Of a stretch of 51,897 nucleotides of DNA, positions 34,433 through 42,922 are shown piece by piece. A program made the position numbers and the translations under genes. Under the pieces are notes generated by a model. The model made no database searches. It saw only the letters and a program-made list of their open reading frames with translations, and was not told where the DNA came from. Numbering within the stretch: the stretch's first letter is position 1; each line of letters begins with the position of its first letter. Source of the stretch: JBNKEI01 sp050288705 (GTDB lineage Bacteria; Myxococcota; Myxococcia; Myxococcales; UBA5297); contig JBNKEI010000052.1 in the NCBI GenBank assembly GCA_050288705.1, positions 1 to 51,897 of the forward strand, given 5' to 3'.

Positions 34433-35392
34433 GTGCGGAAAACCACTCACCTAGAACTGGCAATCTTATGCCTAACTGCCCTGACCGCTCCCCTCTTGCT
34501 GGTGGGATGGGAGTACACTACTATTTCTAAAACCGGCGAAGCAGCACAAGCCTTTCCGGGCCAGGTTACTGATGCCTCTGGACAAAAGGTGGCAATAAAG
34601 CAGTACCAACGTATTGCAAGCTGTTCGGCAATTGCCGACGCATTGCTACCTGATTTAGTGGAGCCTAATCGCATTGTCTCGGTGTCTAGTTGGTATGCTG
34701 ACCACAATTCCCAAGCATTTCGTAGCCAAGGGAAAAAACGTATTGATAACATTAAAGACACCGAAGCGATAATCGCCTTAACGCCTGATTTGATTCTGGT
34801 ATCAAATTTTACGGGTGACACCAGTTCTGTAGAACGACTGCGCGAACGCGGATTAACTGTTTTTGATCTGGGAAAAATGCTCGGCATGTCTACATTAGCA
34901 ACAAATATGCGCGACTTGGGCGCTCTCTTGGGCGAGCCCGAACGCGGTAGCCAATTAGCCAAAAACTTGCAACGCCGTATGCGCCAAGTCGCTGCCCACA
35001 TTCCACCGGAAAAGCGCCGTCGAGGTATGTACCTTAATCTTTATGGTTCGCAGTTACTGGGCGGCACTCGAGGTTCAAGCTATCACGATGTACTTACCGC
35101 AGCCGGTCTAGTGGATGTAGCTGCTGATTTTGTTAAGAGCAGCAACGACCCGCTACGAGCCTGGCCACATTATCGAGTGGAAGAGGTTATTTTGCTCAAT
35201 CCCGAAGTGATAGTGACGACTACCGGCAAAAAAAATGCATTGCGCGAAATTCCCGGCATGGAGCAACTGCCCGCCCTCTATGCTCCGGGAGCGGTAATTG
35301 AAATGGACAACGCCTTAATGAATGACGCTGGGCCAGGAATGTTACGCGCAGCCGAAGAGCTTAATGAGCTACTTTATTCCAGAAAGCTTTAA
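34433..35392 (+). CDS. btuF: Cobalamin-binding periplasmic protein, BtuF-like
   Basis: The 319-residue solute-binding protein delivers B12 to BtuCD. It starts with GTG and a membrane/signal segment (about 9-27, LAILCLTALTAPLLLVGW) that may stay as an anchor. The body has the class III (helical-backbone) layout: QRIASCSAIADALLPDLVEP, EAIIALTPDLILVSNFTG, a long helix, then DPLRAWPHYRVEEVILLNPE and VIVTT. These match the BtuF/FepB family. The ribosome site is weak; 21 bases separate it from btuD. It is the last gene of the uptake operon. Its stop overlaps, tail to tail, by four bases with the stop of the TPR gene on the other strand. Confidence 0.87.
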   Translation: MRKTTHLELAILCLTALTAPLLLVGWEYTTISKTGEAAQAFPGQVTDASGQKVAIKQYQRIASCSAIADALLPDLVEPNRIVSVSSWYADHNSQAFRSQGKKRIDNIKDTEAIIALTPDLILVSNFTGDTSSVERLRERGLTVFDLGKMLGMSTLATNMRDLGALLGEPERGSQLAKNLQRRMRQVAAHIPPEKRRRGMYLNLYGSQLLGGTRGSSYHDVLTAAGLVDVAADFVKSSNDPLRAWPHYRVEEVILLNPEVIVTTTGKKNALREIPGMEQLPALYAPGAVIEMDNALMNDAGPGMLRAAEELNELLYSRKL

Positions 35393-36222
35393 AATTTTCC
35401 GCTTAGTACCAATGCACCGCCTCCCGAGGTGGGCATTACCGCCAAGGCAGGAGATTTTTCGCTCGAACCGGTAGAAAAAGTATAATAAAGCCCTGTTCCT
35501 AAGGTGGCAGCCCCTACTACAAACAACCCATCGGCAACTGCTCCCAGCCTTTTCCCTCTCTTTGTAGCACTATCACGATCACTTCTGGCTTCGGCACTTC
35601 TGGCATCAGAAGATGCCTTCCATGCCAACAATCCAACAATCGCCCCGCCGGCAAGAACTGCTCCGCCCGCAGCATCAAGAATGTATCCGGTTTTGCGACG
35701 TGCGTTTCGTGCATCCATCGAACCTTTGGCAAGCGATTGAACTTCCGCTTTTTCGGAAGACCCTGCCTGGGATTCCACTTCTTTCTGTTGCCGACGTTCT
35801 ACCTTCTGATGTTCTACCTTCTGATGTTCTACCTTCTTCTGACGCTCAAGAAGATTCTTGCGCAGCAAAGCAATTTTTTCCTGAACCTCCTGGCGTTCAT
35901 TCGGCGCTGCTTGCTCCAAATATTTCTCATACGCAACAATGGCGCAAGCATAGTCTGACATAGCCTCACAGGCGCAACCGAGGTTGTATAGCAACATAGG
36001 ATTAGGGTTTAATCGATAAGCCTGGCGCGAAAGCTCGGCAGCTTCTTTAAACTTGCCAGCGCGATAATACTCCCCGCTCTGCCGATTAAGCTCAATGGCG
36101 TCCGGCTTCTTGTTTTGGTCGGCATGGTTAGGTTCTTGCGCAGCTTCTACCCTTGATACTACCAACACTAAAGCCAACAAAATCACTGCCATTCGCAGCC
36201 CACGCACCGTACCGTATACCAT
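35389..36222 (-). CDS. TPR protein with coiled coil and C-terminal membrane helices
   Basis: The 277-residue protein has a signal peptide (about 8-27). Two to three TPR units follow (about 42-115; SGEYYRAGKFKEAAELSRQA, MLLYNLGCACEAM, DYACAIVAYEKYLEQA). Next is a charged coiled coil with a tiny in-frame repeat (VEHQ-KVEHQKVE, from a repeated 15-base unit at about 35797-35841), and two hydrophobic segments (about 180-204 and 225-247). This layout recurs in Myxococcota envelope proteins of unknown role. AGAGGA precedes the ATG. It is convergent with btuF. A periplasmic or inner-membrane scaffold is plausible; nothing more specific can be said. Confidence 0.75.
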   Translation of the reverse strand: MVYGTVRGLRMAVILLALVLVVSRVEAAQEPNHADQNKKPDAIELNRQSGEYYRAGKFKEAAELSRQAYRLNPNPMLLYNLGCACEAMSDYACAIVAYEKYLEQAAPNERQEVQEKIALLRKNLLERQKKVEHQKVEHQKVERRQQKEVESQAGSSEKAEVQSLAKGSMDARNARRKTGYILDAAGGAVLAGGAIVGLLAWKASSDARSAEARSDRDSATKRGKRLGAVADGLFVVGAATLGTGLYYTFSTGSSEKSPALAVMPTSGGGALVLSGKF

Positions 36223-36369
36223 GTGTTCCTCTTAAAGCAGTTCGGCCCGTTAGCCTACCGTACACCCTTCCAAAAGAGAACCTCGAAATCGCCGGTCGGA
36301 AATATCACCAAAACACCACAACCGAAGATCACCTAGTCACGCCATTTTTTCATTGAGACCTGGTCGAAT

Positions 36370-36388
36370 CTAGGATACCCAATCCTAG
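36370..36388. promoter_or_regulatory. Inverted repeat upstream of the DUF1566 genes, possible operator
   Basis: CTAGGAT, five bases (ACCCA), then ATCCTAG form a perfect 7-base inverted repeat 25 bases before the lipoprotein start. A partial third copy (AGGATAA) overlaps the right arm. The position suits an operator or mRNA hairpin. The TPR gene is divergent from here, so either gene could be controlled. The regulator is unknown. Confidence 0.5.
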
Positions 36389-36412
36389 GATAATTACTCA
36401 GGCAATCCTACT

Positions 36413-37108
36413 ATGGCCATGAAAAAAACACAGTGCATTAAAGGTCTAATTATTTGTTTTCTTCTAAACGTACTGTCTAGTTGCAGCTTGTTGCTGGACT
36501 ACGGAGATGCTCCTGCTCCTGAAAGCTGCATTCCTGAGACCGATCAAGAACATTGCGATCAGCCATGTATTGCCAAACCATGGACTGATCGCTGCGGCCA
36601 ACAGCGTCCCGCCTGCAAATGCGATGAATGCAATTGGCGAGAATCAACGGCTCCTTCTGAGTGGACATACTGGTTTCCTATAGTGGATTCCCCAGCAAGC
36701 AGCTCCTATTCCTTTTTTACACTTGACCCCACCAATCAAACAGACCCCATCGAAGTAGTCGCCGATTCACGAACCTGCCTTGTATGGCAAGGCAACCTTC
36801 CCGATCCGCAAACAAGAATGAGCTTTGAAGATGCCGAAAAGTACTGCGCAGAACTAGGAGCGGGTTGGAGATTACCCACTGCCACCGAGCTTCTTTCCAT
36901 TGTCGACTATAATAAGAGCAACCCAGCAATCGAAGACACAGCCTTTCCTAAAACTGAATCCGATTATTACTGGACATCAACTGTAAGCGTTATTGATATT
37001 GAAGCACAACACAAATGGCAAGTAAACTTTGAAAAAGGCTATAGTCGCCATGAACGTCCAGAGAAAGATGAATATCCAGGGAAAGGCTATGTACGATGCG
37101 TTCATTAG
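36413..37108 (+). CDS. DUF1566 (Lcl C-terminal domain) lipoprotein
   Basis: The 231-residue protein has a lipoprotein signal peptide with lipobox LSSC (Cys24). A cysteine-rich segment follows (about 38-75; PETDQEHCDQPC, CGQQRPACKCDEC), then a DUF1566 domain (about 90-231): LVWQGNLPDPQTRMSFEDAE, YCAELGAGWRLPTATELLSI, a central YYWTSTVS and the terminal GYVRCVH. DUF1566 domains are common in exported proteins of Myxococcota and relatives and resemble the C-lectin-like FGE fold; some bind ligands or other surface proteins. The start may be the second ATG (36419). It overlaps the next gene by 13 bases, and the two are paralogues. Confidence 0.82.
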   Translation: MAMKKTQCIKGLIICFLLNVLSSCSLLLDYGDAPAPESCIPETDQEHCDQPCIAKPWTDRCGQQRPACKCDECNWRESTAPSEWTYWFPIVDSPASSSYSFFTLDPTNQTDPIEVVADSRTCLVWQGNLPDPQTRMSFEDAEKYCAELGAGWRLPTATELLSIVDYNKSNPAIEDTAFPKTESDYYWTSTVSVIDIEAQHKWQVNFEKGYSRHERPEKDEYPGKGYVRCVH

Positions 37109-37611
37109 GTGATATTTTAAGACAATGGATTGAGCCGATTTTAGGACTAATTAAGTTAAACATACCATTATTAATATTTATGTTGGGCATTTTTCTGACA
37201 ATGAACGTATATGCCAAAGCTCCTGCCGTCAGATTCAAACGTTCAAATGATTTGAAAGTTATTTCCGATTTATCAACCAAACTTACTTGGCAACTAGAGG
37301 TAGAGCCTTCTATACATACTAATTGGGAAGACGCAAAAGCCTATTGCGCGAATCAGAATATACTCGGTCTGGGCGGATATTCTCAGGGGTGGCGCTTGCC
37401 AACAATTTCCGAATTACTGTCGATAATTGACCGCAGCAACGCAAGTCCTGCCCTCGATGCCGTATTTGGAAAAGGCAATGGTGGTTGGTTCTGGACTTCC
37501 ACATCTCTGGCAAATGAATCCAGCAAGGCATGGTTGGTATGCGCAAACAGCGGTGAGACTATAGCTGTCACCACTAGCAGGTCTGACTACCACGCACGCT
37601 GCGTGAGATAA
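37096..37611 (+). CDS. DUF1566 domain protein, membrane-anchored or secreted
   Basis: The 171-residue protein has an N-terminal hydrophobic segment (about 15-40; IPLLIFMLGIFLTMNVYA), either an uncleaved anchor or a signal peptide ending at YAKA. One DUF1566 domain follows: LTWQLEVEPSIHTNWEDAK, YCANQNI, QGWRLPTISELLSIIDRSNA, WFWTSTSLA and HARCVR. It has the same core as the upstream gene (WRLPTxxELLSI, xWTST, RCV) without the lipobox and cysteine-rich part, so the pair arose by duplication. Translation is coupled by the 13-base overlap. It is convergent with the TPR-repeat gene, 7 bases apart. No partner or ligand is known. Confidence 0.8.
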   Translation: MRSLGDILRQWIEPILGLIKLNIPLLIFMLGIFLTMNVYAKAPAVRFKRSNDLKVISDLSTKLTWQLEVEPSIHTNWEDAKAYCANQNILGLGGYSQGWRLPTISELLSIIDRSNASPALDAVFGKGNGGWFWTSTSLANESSKAWLVCANSGETIAVTTSRSDYHARCVR

Positions 37612-37618
37612 TCGGCCC

Positions 37619-40054
37619 CTAATCTAACCCCGCTAAACGTCCTTCGAAATGAGCCTTAAGGCCAGAATAGTCCGCAAGATTTGGAAATAATTGTGATAAT
37701 TGGGCGCCAATCTCCAGACCCTCGGTAAATAAAACTCGCGCCTCCTTCACCAATCCTCGGGCCATTGCTGTACTTCCTAAGTTATCCAGGGATACCGATA
37801 GGTCACGCAGGGTCTCTGGGGTTTCTCCTACTCGTTCCAGAATCTTCCTGCGAATCTGCAAGCTTTGTTCATACGATTCTTGCGCCGCCTCCCAACGCCC
37901 CTGAGCCAGCGCCGTTCTCCCTATGTTATTTAGTGATACCGACAGATCACGTAGCGTTTGTGGGGTTTCTCCTACTCGTTCCAGAATTTTTTTACTCAGC
38001 TCTAGGCTTTGCTCGTACGACTTTTGTGCCACTTCCCATCGCCCTTGCATCAGCGCGGTTTTCCCTACATTGTCTAGCGATACGGATAAATCACGCAGCG
38101 TCTGGGGCGTCTCTCCCACTCCTTCCAAAGTTTTCTTACTCAACTCTAGGCTTTTTTCAAACGATTCTTGCGCCACCTCCCATCGCCCCTGGGCCAGCGC
38201 CATTTTTCCAACATTGTTTAGCGATACCGACAAATCTCGCAGCGCAGGTGGCGTTTCTCCAACTTGTTCCAAAACCTTCTCACTCAACTCTAGGCTTTCC
38301 TCATATGATTCCTGCGCTACCTCCCATCTACCCTGCGCCAGTGCGGTTTTTCCTACGTTTTCTAGTGACACCGACAAATCGCGCAATGTCTGGGTGGTTG
38401 CTCCCATTAAATCCAATATTTTTCTGCATATCTTCAGGCTCTCTTCATACGATTTTTGCGCCACATCCCATCTACCCTGCGCCGTTGCCGTTCTTCCTAC
38501 GTTATCCAACGATAAAGATAAGTCACGCAGCGTCTGGGGAGTTTCGCCTACCAGTTCCATAATTTTTTGGCGAATCTCCAGACTTTTTTCATATAATTCT
38601 TGCGCCACCTCCCATCGCCCTTGCGCCAGCGCCGTTCTGCCTAGGTTGTTTAGCGACACCGACCAATCTCGCAGCGTCTGGGGTGTCTCTCCCCTTCTTT
38701 TCACAATTCTTTGGCGAATTTTTAGACTTTCCTCGTACGACTCCCGCGCCACCTCCCATCGCCCCCGTGCCAGTGCTGTTCTGCCTACATTATCCAGCGA
38801 AACCGACAAATCACGCAGAACCTCTAGCGTTTCTCCTACGAGTTTTTGGATCTTCCTACGAATCTCCAGGCTTTCCTCATACGACTTCTGGGCAACCTCC
38901 CATCGTCCCTGCGCCAACGCCGTTCTACCTACGTTATCCAGCGCTATCGATACATTACGCAACATCAATGGCGTTTCTCTTACTCGTTCCAGAATCCTCT
39001 TACTTAGCTCTAAGCTTTCCTCATACGACCGTTGCGCCACCTCCCATCGTCCCTGCGCCAACGCCGCATCTCCTACATTATTCAGCGAAGCGGATAGGCC
39101 AGGCAGCGTCTGGGGCGTTTCTCCCACTCGTTCCAAAATCTTCTTGATTAGCTTCAAGCTCGCTTCGTAGGACTGTTGCGCCACGTTCCACTGTCCCCGC
39201 GCTAAGGCCGCTTTTCCTACTTTATCCAGCGAAGTAGACAGATCGTGCAGCGTCTGGGCGGTTTCTCCTACTTGCTCCAGAATTTTCTCACTCAGCTCCA
39301 GGCCAGCTTTTGCAGCCTCTTCCGCATCTTCCCATCGCCTCTCACGCAGCAAGACATCAAAAGCTCGCCAACTCGCTTTCAGCTTATCTCGCTCATGATT
39401 GGGCAAACGCTGCACTCGTCGCCATTCATCGACTATTGCTTGTTCATACGGTCTAGGCATCAAGGTGGTTGCGTCATCGGCCAGGCCGCCAATCAGACCT
39501 TCCACCTGGCTTCCGATCAGACCTCTAACCGGTTTTCTAACCGAGCTTCCCTGGTAAGGCGCCTCGGATAGCCATTTCTCTTCAATATCAAGCACCATAT
39601 CCCGAATAGCCCAAAGATCGGGAACTAGTTCTCTAATCCGCTCCCGCTCATACGCCGGCAAAATGAGCACCAAGGGCTTTCCCAGTGCCTGGCGAAGTGG
39701 CTCTCGCTGCTCGTTCAAGCGCGCCAAAAAATTAAGCCGCGCCACCCGCCAATCCGACCCGCCAAAACGCGATAAATCGAGCCAGCAGGCCTCGGAAATC
39801 ACCTTTTCGCAGACCTCGGGTGAAAGCAGCCGAGGGAGCACTTTTAAGGTCAGCTCCTCGGGGTGCTCAATTTCTGGCACTTCCAACTGAGTTACTCGGA
39901 GGCGATAAATTGCCGACAACCGTTCCCGAAAAACATCAACGATTGGTGAATGACTACTAAATAAAAAGAAAAGGGCAAAACCGTCGGTTAACTCTAAATA
40001 GCTTTTCAATCTCAGCCAAGCGGCCTCGCCTGGTGCAGACAGACTAGCATTCAT
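37619..40054 (-). CDS. Large TPR-repeat protein, partner of the adjacent ATPase
   Basis: The 811-residue protein has an N-terminal domain (about 1-160) that I only partly recognise: TDGFALFFLFSSHSPIVDVF, an RVARLNFLARLNEQREPL segment and KPLVLILPAYERERI..PDLWAIRD. It resembles the head of other TPR proteins in Myxococcota and lacks a visible Walker A. A linker follows. Ten consecutive 48-residue TPR units (279-758) share the consensus VGKTALAQGRWEVAQESYEE, SLELSKKILERVGETPQTLR and DLSVSLDN. A degenerate cap ends the protein. The ATG at 40054 overlaps the ATPase stop (ATGA), the reason for choosing it over a start 69 bases upstream. Such arrays bind peptides or proteins. The pair probably forms one complex. 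Confidence 0.8.
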   Translation of the reverse strand: MNASLSAPGEAAWLRLKSYLELTDGFALFFLFSSHSPIVDVFRERLSAIYRLRVTQLEVPEIEHPEELTLKVLPRLLSPEVCEKVISEACWLDLSRFGGSDWRVARLNFLARLNEQREPLRQALGKPLVLILPAYERERIRELVPDLWAIRDMVLDIEEKWLSEAPYQGSSVRKPVRGLIGSQVEGLIGGLADDATTLMPRPYEQAIVDEWRRVQRLPNHERDKLKASWRAFDVLLRERRWEDAEEAAKAGLELSEKILEQVGETAQTLHDLSTSLDKVGKAALARGQWNVAQQSYEASLKLIKKILERVGETPQTLPGLSASLNNVGDAALAQGRWEVAQRSYEESLELSKRILERVRETPLMLRNVSIALDNVGRTALAQGRWEVAQKSYEESLEIRRKIQKLVGETLEVLRDLSVSLDNVGRTALARGRWEVARESYEESLKIRQRIVKRRGETPQTLRDWSVSLNNLGRTALAQGRWEVAQELYEKSLEIRQKIMELVGETPQTLRDLSLSLDNVGRTATAQGRWDVAQKSYEESLKICRKILDLMGATTQTLRDLSVSLENVGKTALAQGRWEVAQESYEESLELSEKVLEQVGETPPALRDLSVSLNNVGKMALAQGRWEVAQESFEKSLELSKKTLEGVGETPQTLRDLSVSLDNVGKTALMQGRWEVAQKSYEQSLELSKKILERVGETPQTLRDLSVSLNNIGRTALAQGRWEAAQESYEQSLQIRRKILERVGETPETLRDLSVSLDNLGSTAMARGLVKEARVLFTEGLEIGAQLSQLFPNLADYSGLKAHFEGRLAGLD
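37781..39220 (-). repeat. Ten tandem 144-base repeats inside the TPR gene
   Basis: The coding repeats keep an exact 48-codon period with no length variation, and neighbouring units share most residues (GRWEVAQ..YE.SLE and GETPQTLRDLSVSL in most). Uniform length and high identity point to recent or continuing expansion by unequal recombination rather than ancient TPRs. Copy number may differ between strains, and short-read assemblies could miscount it. A degraded unit precedes and another follows the array. Confidence 0.9.
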
Positions 40055-41385
40055 GGCCGCTGCGCAGCTCTCCGAGACAATTTGGAAATCTCGTCGATAA
40101 TTAGCGGATGAATATCGTACCAAGTTTCGCCATTTTGATAGTTCATAATCAGATTACTGTCGAGAAACCGAGCTAAACGAGGCAAATCAGCAATAGATCC
40201 CAGATCGGTATCCTGCCGATTATGAATACGAGCCAGCCATTCAGCGTCATCAGCGGCAATGGGTACTAACTCACTTAGAAGACGCTGTTGAGCATAGGAA
40301 ATCATCTCGTCAGTCACTCGTTGTTCTTGCGAATTACTTAGCGATACTAAACATTCGCGAATAAGTCGGAAATAGTCGCGAATATCCCCCCCGGTTATTT
40401 CCGCCAACCTCTGAATTTGTTTCTCGTTGAAAAACTTAGACCATTGAGCATATCGCTTTTCCACAATGGTTTTCATGGTACTCACCCCAGTAGCATCAGG
40501 GCTTCCATCACGGCAACGGACATGAACATTTGGCCAAAAGGCAATAGGGCAACCACCCAGTGAACGACCAAAGTTTGGCACCAAAGGAATCAAGTAGGGC
40601 GGAACGGTATAAACAAGATGAAGAAGGGGAAACGACAGGTTTTCCGCCTGTCCGGAAAAAGTATCCACCACGCTTCGGTGTACAGTCTGCGCTTCGTCCC
40701 CCATTCCACGAATTTGTTCCATGGAATCGACCAAAAGAACTACTTTAAGATCGGGATTGTTCTCTAAATCACGCAAGCGCTGAACAAGGGAAGTTACATA
40801 TTCGCGGGCGTCTTGCACCAGAGAGGTAAGGTGTCCGCGCAACCGCTGCTGCAGCTTGTCTTTAAAAATGGGATCAATCTTTAATCGAGTGCTAAGCTCG
40901 GCGGAAATAGATTCACTTCCAATTTTTATTCTTAGGTCGTCGCTTTGAATTTCTGCTTTTAGAAACTTTTTTAGCTTTTCCCAGTAGGATATGCTTATTT
41001 CGTCAAGCCCAGTTTCTTTCTCGGTTGCATGAGCTAGCGCAGTCATCAACGACAATATAAAGTCGGAAAGCTCCAGCGGTTTTGACATGATTACATAGTC
41101 GAGCATATTGACCAAAAAAACCCGACATCCAATTTGTTCGAGTAACCTCCTAAGTCGTCGTAGCTCGGTGCTCTTCCCATTCCCTCTAAACCCAGTTAAT
41201 AAATTAATGCTCTCCGATTCGGCGAAATCGATACAGGTCTTAAGCTCCAAAATCGGATCTCTTGCCGGGTCATTTTGGAGTATAGGCACATAAAACGGAT
41301 CGTCTGGTTCCAACGGCATAGCCCGCTTACCACTCAAAGCATTGTAAAAAGCACGAATATTCGCCTGGTCCGGCTTATCAGTCAT
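40051..41385 (-). CDS. P-loop ATPase (AAA/STAND-like)
   Basis: The 444-residue soluble NTPase has Walker A GFRGNGKST (about 65-73), Walker B VVLLVDSMEQI (about 215), a later TVPPYL segment that suits sensor 1, and GGDIRDYFRLIRECL (about 332-346), like the lid of ORC/STAND-type AAA ATPases. A helical insert separates Walker A and B (about 140-205). The C-terminal 100 residues look like a winged helix. The ATG at 41385 is preferred over a TTG one codon upstream; GGAAGG precedes it. The TPR gene starts within its stop codon, so the two are coupled. Split ATPase/TPR pairs occur in bacterial signalling and conflict systems, but I cannot name this one. Confidence 0.75.
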   Translation of the reverse strand: MTDKPDQANIRAFYNALSGKRAMPLEPDDPFYVPILQNDPARDPILELKTCIDFAESESINLLTGFRGNGKSTELRRLRRLLEQIGCRVFLVNMLDYVIMSKPLELSDFILSLMTALAHATEKETGLDEISISYWEKLKKFLKAEIQSDDLRIKIGSESISAELSTRLKIDPIFKDKLQQRLRGHLTSLVQDAREYVTSLVQRLRDLENNPDLKVVLLVDSMEQIRGMGDEAQTVHRSVVDTFSGQAENLSFPLLHLVYTVPPYLIPLVPNFGRSLGGCPIAFWPNVHVRCRDGSPDATGVSTMKTIVEKRYAQWSKFFNEKQIQRLAEITGGDIRDYFRLIRECLVSLSNSQEQRVTDEMISYAQQRLLSELVPIAADDAEWLARIHNRQDTDLGSIADLPRLARFLDSNLIMNYQNGETWYDIHPLIIDEISKLSRRAAQRP

Positions 41386-41484
41386 CAATTCTGCCTTCCC
41401 TTCTTGCCTTCCCTTACTTTAATGCCTGCTTTGCTCTTGACTCCTCAACAGGCACTCACCTGCATACCAGAAGCTAGAATTACG

Positions 41485-42795
41485 TTAATCGGCAAATAAA
41501 TCAATTAATTGACTCACAATATCGTCATATTCAAATCCTTCGTCGGTAGGCTGCTTTAAAAAAGCTTCAATCGCATCAATTTTATCAATGGCGTAATCAA
41601 CTTTGGAATCCGATCCATATTGGTAAGCTCCCAGCAAAATTAAGTCTCGCTGCTTTTCGTAAGTCGCTAAAGTCTCACGTAATTTGCCGGCAGCTTCTTT
41701 ATGCTCTTTGGAGGCAACGCCACTCATAACACGGGAAAGCGAGGCTAATACATCAACCGCCGGCCAATGATTTCTTTCCGCCAGCGCTCGATTAAGAATA
41801 AAGTGACCATCTAAAATACCACGCACTTCGTCGGCAATAGGCTCTTCCATGTCACCGCCGGCGACTAATACGGTATAAATTGCAGTGCAATATCCTTTAT
41901 CGCTATTTCCGGTACGCTCTAATATTTTTGGAAGCATGGAAAAAACACTAGGAGGATATCCCTGACGTGCCGGAGGTTCACCAACAGCTAATCCAATTTC
42001 TCTTTGGGCGCGCGCCAATCGGGTCACGGTATCAAGCATGAACATCACGTTGCCGCCCTGCTCACGAAAATATTCGGCAATCGCTGTCGCCACAAAGGCG
42101 CAACGCAATCGCACCAGCGAAGGCTGATCGGAAGTAGCGCATACGACCACCGACCGCTTCATGCCATCTTCTCCAAGAGAATCCTCAATAAATTCGCGAA
42201 CTTCGCGACCACGCTCTCCTACCAAACAAACAACCGAAAGGTCAGCTTTTACTTGCCGGGTAATCTGACCCATTAAAGTAGATTTACCCACACCCGAACC
42301 AGCAAACAACCCTACTCTTTGCCCGCAACCTACGGTAAGCAGTCCGTCCATTGCTTTAATGCCTATAGATAGTGGCTTTTCAATACGTTGACGCAAAAAC
42401 GGATCGGGACAATCACGATCTACCGACCATTCAACTAGTCCGTCTGGTAGCGGCTTCCCGTCAATTGGCTCGCCCAAACCATTGAGCAGTCGCCCTAAAA
42501 TACCTTCGCCAACTTTTATAGTAAGTGGCCGTCCAGTCGGAACCACCTCACTAGTAGGCCCCAACCCGGAAATTTCTCCCAGGGGCATTAGCATTACTTC
42601 TTCCCCCTGAAAACCCACCACTTCTGCTTTAACCCATTTACGCTTTGCCCCTTGAACTTCCACTACTTCCCCTACCCGAACACCGGGAACAGAAGCTTTG
42701 ATGACCAATCCAGTTAGCTCGGTTACTCGTCCGCGAATACGTACGGTCTGTGCCTCTTTTACCATTTGGTGGTATTTTGATAGGTCTATGGCCAT
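41485..42795 (-). CDS. FliI/SctN-type ATPase, isolated
   Basis: The 436-residue protein is an F1-beta-like ATPase of the flagellar/type III secretion class. Visible marks are GRVTELTGLVIKASVPGVRV at the N-terminus, LGRLLNGLGEPIDGKPLP, Walker A GLFAGSGVGKSTLM, the catalytic glutamate region CLVGERGREVREFIEDSL, Walker B NVMFMLDTVTRLARAQREIG, and GYPPSVFSMLPKILERTGNS. Length is normal and all catalytic parts are intact. These enzymes normally act with export-gate, stator and chaperone proteins. None lies within the window; neighbours are an ATPase/TPR pair and a uracil-DNA glycosylase. It may serve a dispersed secretion system or have another job. AGGAGA lies 12 bases before the ATG. Confidence 0.92.
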   Translation of the reverse strand: MAIDLSKYHQMVKEAQTVRIRGRVTELTGLVIKASVPGVRVGEVVEVQGAKRKWVKAEVVGFQGEEVMLMPLGEISGLGPTSEVVPTGRPLTIKVGEGILGRLLNGLGEPIDGKPLPDGLVEWSVDRDCPDPFLRQRIEKPLSIGIKAMDGLLTVGCGQRVGLFAGSGVGKSTLMGQITRQVKADLSVVCLVGERGREVREFIEDSLGEDGMKRSVVVCATSDQPSLVRLRCAFVATAIAEYFREQGGNVMFMLDTVTRLARAQREIGLAVGEPPARQGYPPSVFSMLPKILERTGNSDKGYCTAIYTVLVAGGDMEEPIADEVRGILDGHFILNRALAERNHWPAVDVLASLSRVMSGVASKEHKEAAGKLRETLATYEKQRDLILLGAYQYGSDSKVDYAIDKIDAIEAFLKQPTDEGFEYDDIVSQLIDLFAD

Positions 42796-42922
42796 CGATA
42801 GCGTTTCTCCTATGAGGCAATTGCAAAAACTCCAAATTTCCGCTTAGGCGAAAACTAAGCTCGCCGTCGCGCTACCCAGGCTCTTACCAATAATTCGCGC
42901 CGACTGATGAAATTTACCACTA

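Noticed and set aside
37923..39170. Long plus-strand frames (415 and 265 codons) across the TPR array
   Set aside because: They follow the 144-base period and are antisense shadows of the repeats. The minus-strand frame encodes proper TPRs and is coupled to the ATPase.
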